A model generated the notes under the pieces. The model did not search any database, had not been told where the DNA came from, and saw only the letters and a program-made list of their open reading frames with translations. A DNA stretch of 64,000 nt from Edolisoma coerulescens (lineage: Eukaryota > Chordata > Aves > Passeriformes > Campephagidae), in contig VWZW01006285.1 of assembly GCA_013397115.1 (NCBI GenBank), positions 237,567-301,566 of the forward strand, given 5' to 3'. Positions 60,621 to 64,000 of the stretch are shown piece by piece. A program made the position numbers and the translations under genes. Positions within the stretch are counted from its first letter, which is position 1. The number at the start of each line of letters is the position of its first letter.

Positions 60621-61339
60621 GAGCTGTCAGACTTGACAAATAAATCTTCAAGTCTTGGAACAAAAGGGCTCCGAGTCCCCGAGCAGGCTGTGAGCAGGGG
60701 TTAATAATGCTGCGAGAGGATGACTCAAGCAGCAGTGAAGTAACAAGTGATTTTATCATCCTGCAGATATGAAAAGGATATTGTTCACAGGGCACTGGAG
60801 CAGGGCTCTTGAATAATTCCTCGCTCTTCCCAGAGCTTTTCCCATAACGGATGAGCAGAGGGTGGGGGCAGAGCCCGGCTGGGGCTCTCTGCTGCACCCG
60901 AGGGGTTCTGCAGGGTCCGAGGGGGGCTGGCACATCCCAGAGGTGCTTCTCCTTCCCTCCCAATGCTGGAATTGGCTCAGAGGAACGGTTTGAGGTGGAG
61001 GGGAGCAGGTTTCCATCCTGGGGCAGTTCGGGGATGGGGTAAATGAGGGATGGATGGGAGCAGCTCGTTGGGACGGGCCGGGATGAGTTCTCGGTGCTCA
61101 GGGAGTGCCTGCGGGGAGGATCCCTGCTCAGCAGCCTGTCCCTGTCAAAGGCACGGCCCCGGCGATGTTCCCAAGGCTCTTTAGGATCAGCTGGCGCTTA
61201 GAAGCGAGATGAAACCCTCGCCACTTTGTTCTGCCTCCAAACAAAGCCCGGGGGTGCCTTTGCCTCTGACAGGCCGTCTGAGCGGATGAGGGAGGCCTTT
61301 GTACATTATTGATAACGAGGATGTCAGCAGCAGCGGCTC

Positions 61340-62080
61340 CTCTCTGTTCCCGGCCCCCGACACGGAGCCGCTCGCACCGCGCCGAGCGCTCCCGGCCCCG
61401 GAGCGCCTCTGCCGCCCCTTGCCGGGGCTGTTCGTCCCCCTTGAAAGGAACGAAGGTTTTTGTCCTTACAAACCAGCTGTGGGCCTGCTGTAGATAAGAC
61501 CAACACCGAATGATAAAAGAAACAATGGGAAGGATTCCACCGATTGATGAATGGAATGCAAGAGATTTGTCCTTACAAATCTCTTTAAATCTACTGAGAG
61601 GCGAATTTGTGTAAAGAAACCATGGTAAAAACTATGAATTCCTGGAACTGTGAAATCAAGGTGGGGGGTTATACATTGGAAGGGAGCCTTAGGTATTGGG
61701 CGTTCCGGGAAGTCTGTACCTCTCAAGTACCTCAGCCAGTGGGGAAAGAGAGAGGGACATGCGGCCGGGAAATTAGGATAAAAAAGGAGGCTGCGCCTCC
61801 CAAAAATTTGAGAGACCCCAGGGGAATGCCCCATGGCCTCTCCCTTTATTCGAATAAAGTAAAAGGACTCCTCTGTCTCCTTTTTGGACATAAACCTCTG
61901 GTGTTTGTGGATTAATTTTCCTGACACCCTGAACGCCGCCCGCGCCTGGGAGCGCGTTGTCTGCGCCTTGTTGTGCCTCGCTCCGCTCCCTGCCGCGCTG
62001 ATCAGCGCCATCCAGCCGGGAAGCAGCAGGAATTTGAGGTTTTCCAGCACGGCCGCGTTGTAGGGAGCCCGGTCCATCAG
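61340..62080. other. CpG-rich patch interrupted by the solo LTR
   Basis: The DNA left (about 61360-61445) and right (about 61930-62075) of the LTR is dense in CpG, while the LTR between them is A-rich. This suggests a single CpG-rich patch of about 250-300 bp before insertion. The right part is open on the minus strand and reads MDRAPYNAAVLENLKFLLL from 62077 leftward. It might be an old exon or just GC-rich DNA. I do not recognise a family. Confidence 0.35.
61489..61926 (+). mobile_element. Probable solo LTR of an endogenous retrovirus
   Basis: About 438 bp from TGTAGATAAG to CCTGACA. It is A-rich and sits abruptly between two CpG-rich flanks. It has a TATA-like GGATAAAAAAG (about 61777-61787), AATAAA at 61853-61858 about 75 bp downstream, and a T/C/G-rich end, fitting U3-R-U5 on the plus strand. 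No gag, pol or env sequence adjoins it, so it is a solo LTR. The exact 5' edge is uncertain, since TGTGGG at 61478 is an alternative. CCTG occurs near both edges (61484-61487 and 61928-61931), each one base away from the assumed ends, which is suggestive but not a clean target duplication. The 102-codon open frame inside is a by-product. Confidence 0.65.
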
Positions 62081-64000
62081 AGCAGCCGATGGCCAGGGGG
62101 AGGCACGGGGAGGGGGGAGATTGACTCCAGCTCGGTGTCTGAAGCAAACCCCGGTCCGGAGTTAAGCATTCTGTCGGGGTGACAGCATTTGGGGGGGTCG
62201 GACACCCCCGGCACTCCCGGAGTGCAATCCCCAGGCTCACCAGGCTTGGCAGAGGAGCTCAGCACAAGCTGCGAGCCAAGAGTGTGCTTCAGTCCCATCG
62301 ACTTTTTAAAAGCAGCCTGAGAGCTGCTCCGAGCTAAATCGGAGCCGCGGTGCTGCCTCGCTGCCACCGGCTGCGGGTTATTTTTAGCTGCTCACACAGC
62401 ACCGGGAAAGGGAAGGCTCCAGACGGGGTTTGGATGGTGCTGGAGGAGCTGAGCCAGCCTCACCTGCAGGAGAGGGGCAGCAGCAAAATGAGGGTGGGAG
62501 AGCACAGGGAAAACAGGGATGGGGTGGGAATGCGGCAGGGTGTGAACACGCCGCTGCTTCCCGTGGGCAATGATGGAATCAGGGGGAGATTGCTGCATCC
62601 ACAGCCTGTTCTCCACCCCGGCTGGGCCGAGCTGCAGCTCCCGGAGGAGTCGGTTCCTCAACCATCACTGAGGGCTGATGTTTATTACACCCAATAAAGC
62701 CCCACGTCTCCCAGCGCTGAGGAATTCCACTTAAACATCATGTTCGGGGAGCTTGGAGGAGATGGATTTTAATGTCATACTCCAGAGTTTTTGACGTGCT
62801 GGGCAGGGGGGAAATGGGAGTGTTGTGGGATGTTATTGCTGCTTTTTGTTCTGAGAGCGGCTGGTGAGTTGCGAGAGAGCAGAGGTGGCCGCTCACCCTC
62901 TTCCCCTGCCCTGTTAGGGACAAAAAAAAAGCAGGTTTCCATCAGGTTTCCAGCTCTGGGTGTTATAAAAACCCACAGCATTCAGTCCCAAGGCCTGTAT
63001 TCCGTATGTCTGAGCCATTCTGGGTTCAGCCTGTGGGTTGCATTACAGGGAGCGACGCTGCCTCTCCAGCCATCAGCCTCCACTTCCAAATTGGAATATT
63101 CCCGCTCCTAATGGCACGACAACCCCTGCAAATGGGTGGTTGTTCAACATAAAAATTACCAGCAATTTGAGGATAAGTTATGGAGGATGTAATGCCTTGT
63201 ATTACAAGGAGTGTGGTTCGGGGAAATTGAAGTGTGAATTGGAATCTGAAGGGGCGGCTTTGTTCTCTGCCAGGAGTTCAGTCCTGACCAGGACCCGAGG
63301 AAAATCACTGCCCTTCCTTCCCCAGAGCCTTTTATCTGCTGGAAAAGCTGTTTGGGTCGTGGTGTTCCCTTTCCCACGCAGAAAAGAAATAGGGGTTGTT
63401 AACTGAGCAGTAGCAGGGGAAATTCTGATTTCGTGGAGTCCAAAAAAAAAGGAAAAGCGAAAATATTCCTTTAGAAATCAACCCAAGATCTCGCCCTCAA
63501 CGTTTCTTCCAGTCTTAGGGGATGAATGAGGTGTTCTCAGGGCGCTGGGCTGGCCCTTCCTGAAATGCTGAAGCAAAGGGGGCCGGTGCTCCCTGACCCC
63601 ACAGGCAGGAATTTTCCCCATCAGTAAATGCTGGAGATCCCAGAGCTGGCGTCACCCGCAGGCCCCTTTGTGGAGATCTGGAAAATTCCGTAGAATTCTG
63701 TAGAATTTGTAAAAACATTCATCATAAAAGCCTTGTAGAGATTCTGTAAAAGATCAGAAGCTGCACCATGGAGTAAAATTGCTCAAAACCAGGCTGAAAA
63801 CGGGGAAATTCACGGAAGGGGCAGCCGGGACACCGGGGAGGGTTTGCTTGGAGGGGAAGGATGGGTGAGTTTGGGCTCTCCAAGGTGGGCACGTGGCAGA
63901 GCGGGGGTTTCGGTGCAGGGAATGCGGCTGGGAAATGAGGATCCTTCGGGATCCGGATCCCCCCGTGCGCGAGTCCCTCTGCAGAGCCAGCAGCTGTAAA

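Larger units (their letters stand above)
38323..64000 (+). other. Presumed intron 1 of the signal-peptide gene, open at the right edge
   Basis: Everything right of the donor at 38323 (GTAAGC) lacks a second exon that I can defend. Candidate acceptors, meaning pyrimidine tracts ending in CAG, are frequent but none opens a recognisable domain in phase 1. The interval contains minisatellites, AT-rich islands, CpG-rich pockets and one solo LTR, listed separately. That it is intron rests on the exon 1 call. An unrelated gene on either strand inside the interval cannot be excluded. Confidence 0.55.

Noticed and set aside
61607..61915. 102-codon open frame in the LTR
   Set aside because: LTRs are regulatory. 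The frame spans the TATA-like and poly(A) signals and does not resemble a retroviral protein.
1..64000. CRISPR arrays, tRNA or rRNA genes, bacterial operons
   Set aside because: The tandem arrays have no unique spacers, and no tRNA cloverleaf with A and B boxes or rRNA sequence was recognised. The DNA is vertebrate in character.

Overview
The window looks like a piece of a bird nuclear genome, most likely a songbird. Evidence: truncated CR1 retrotransposons with the avian CR1 3' tail, read here on the opposite strand as repeated ATCCCAGA (3443-3616, 33162-33320), three short LTR-only elements with the layout of avian endogenous retrovirus LTRs, a vertebrate CpG island, a signal-peptide exon closed by a consensus splice donor, and many GC-rich minisatellites. 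There are no bacterial-type operons, and open frames do not tile the sequence. Three runs of N (4079-4463, 25033-25153, 37429-37806) mark assembly gaps, each beside or inside low-complexity or very GC-rich DNA.

Layout. 1-37.4 kb is intergenic, or possibly intron of an unseen gene. It holds tandem repeats (12-bp at 2.7 kb, 189-bp duplication at 6.0 kb, ~70-bp at 8.0 kb, 41-bp at 8.5 kb, 12-bp at 10.4 kb, 21/22-bp at 24.9 kb, 82-bp at 34.5 kb), CR1 fragments, two solo LTR candidates (14.3 kb plus strand, 30.1-30.5 kb minus strand), and AT-rich islands that stand out from the GC-rich background and may be conserved noncoding elements. 37.8-38.9 kb is a CpG island with a seven-copy 28-bp repeat that ends 27 bp before a well-placed ATG. 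The exon at 38241-38322 encodes 27 residues of a signal peptide and ends in a phase-1 donor. 38323 to the right edge is then expected to be intron 1 of that gene, at least 25.7 kb long. It carries more minisatellites (two of them, at 42.8 and 45.3 kb, repeat AATAAA in the sense direction), candidate conserved elements, and a third solo LTR (about 61489-61926) set inside a CpG-rich patch.

Only one protein-coding exon is supported. I could not name its gene: the signal peptide alone is not diagnostic, and no second exon was recognised. The long open frames elsewhere (up to 363 codons) resemble chance frames in GC-rich DNA and are not annotated as genes. The conserved-element and LTR calls were made by eye, without alignments, and carry matching confidence.
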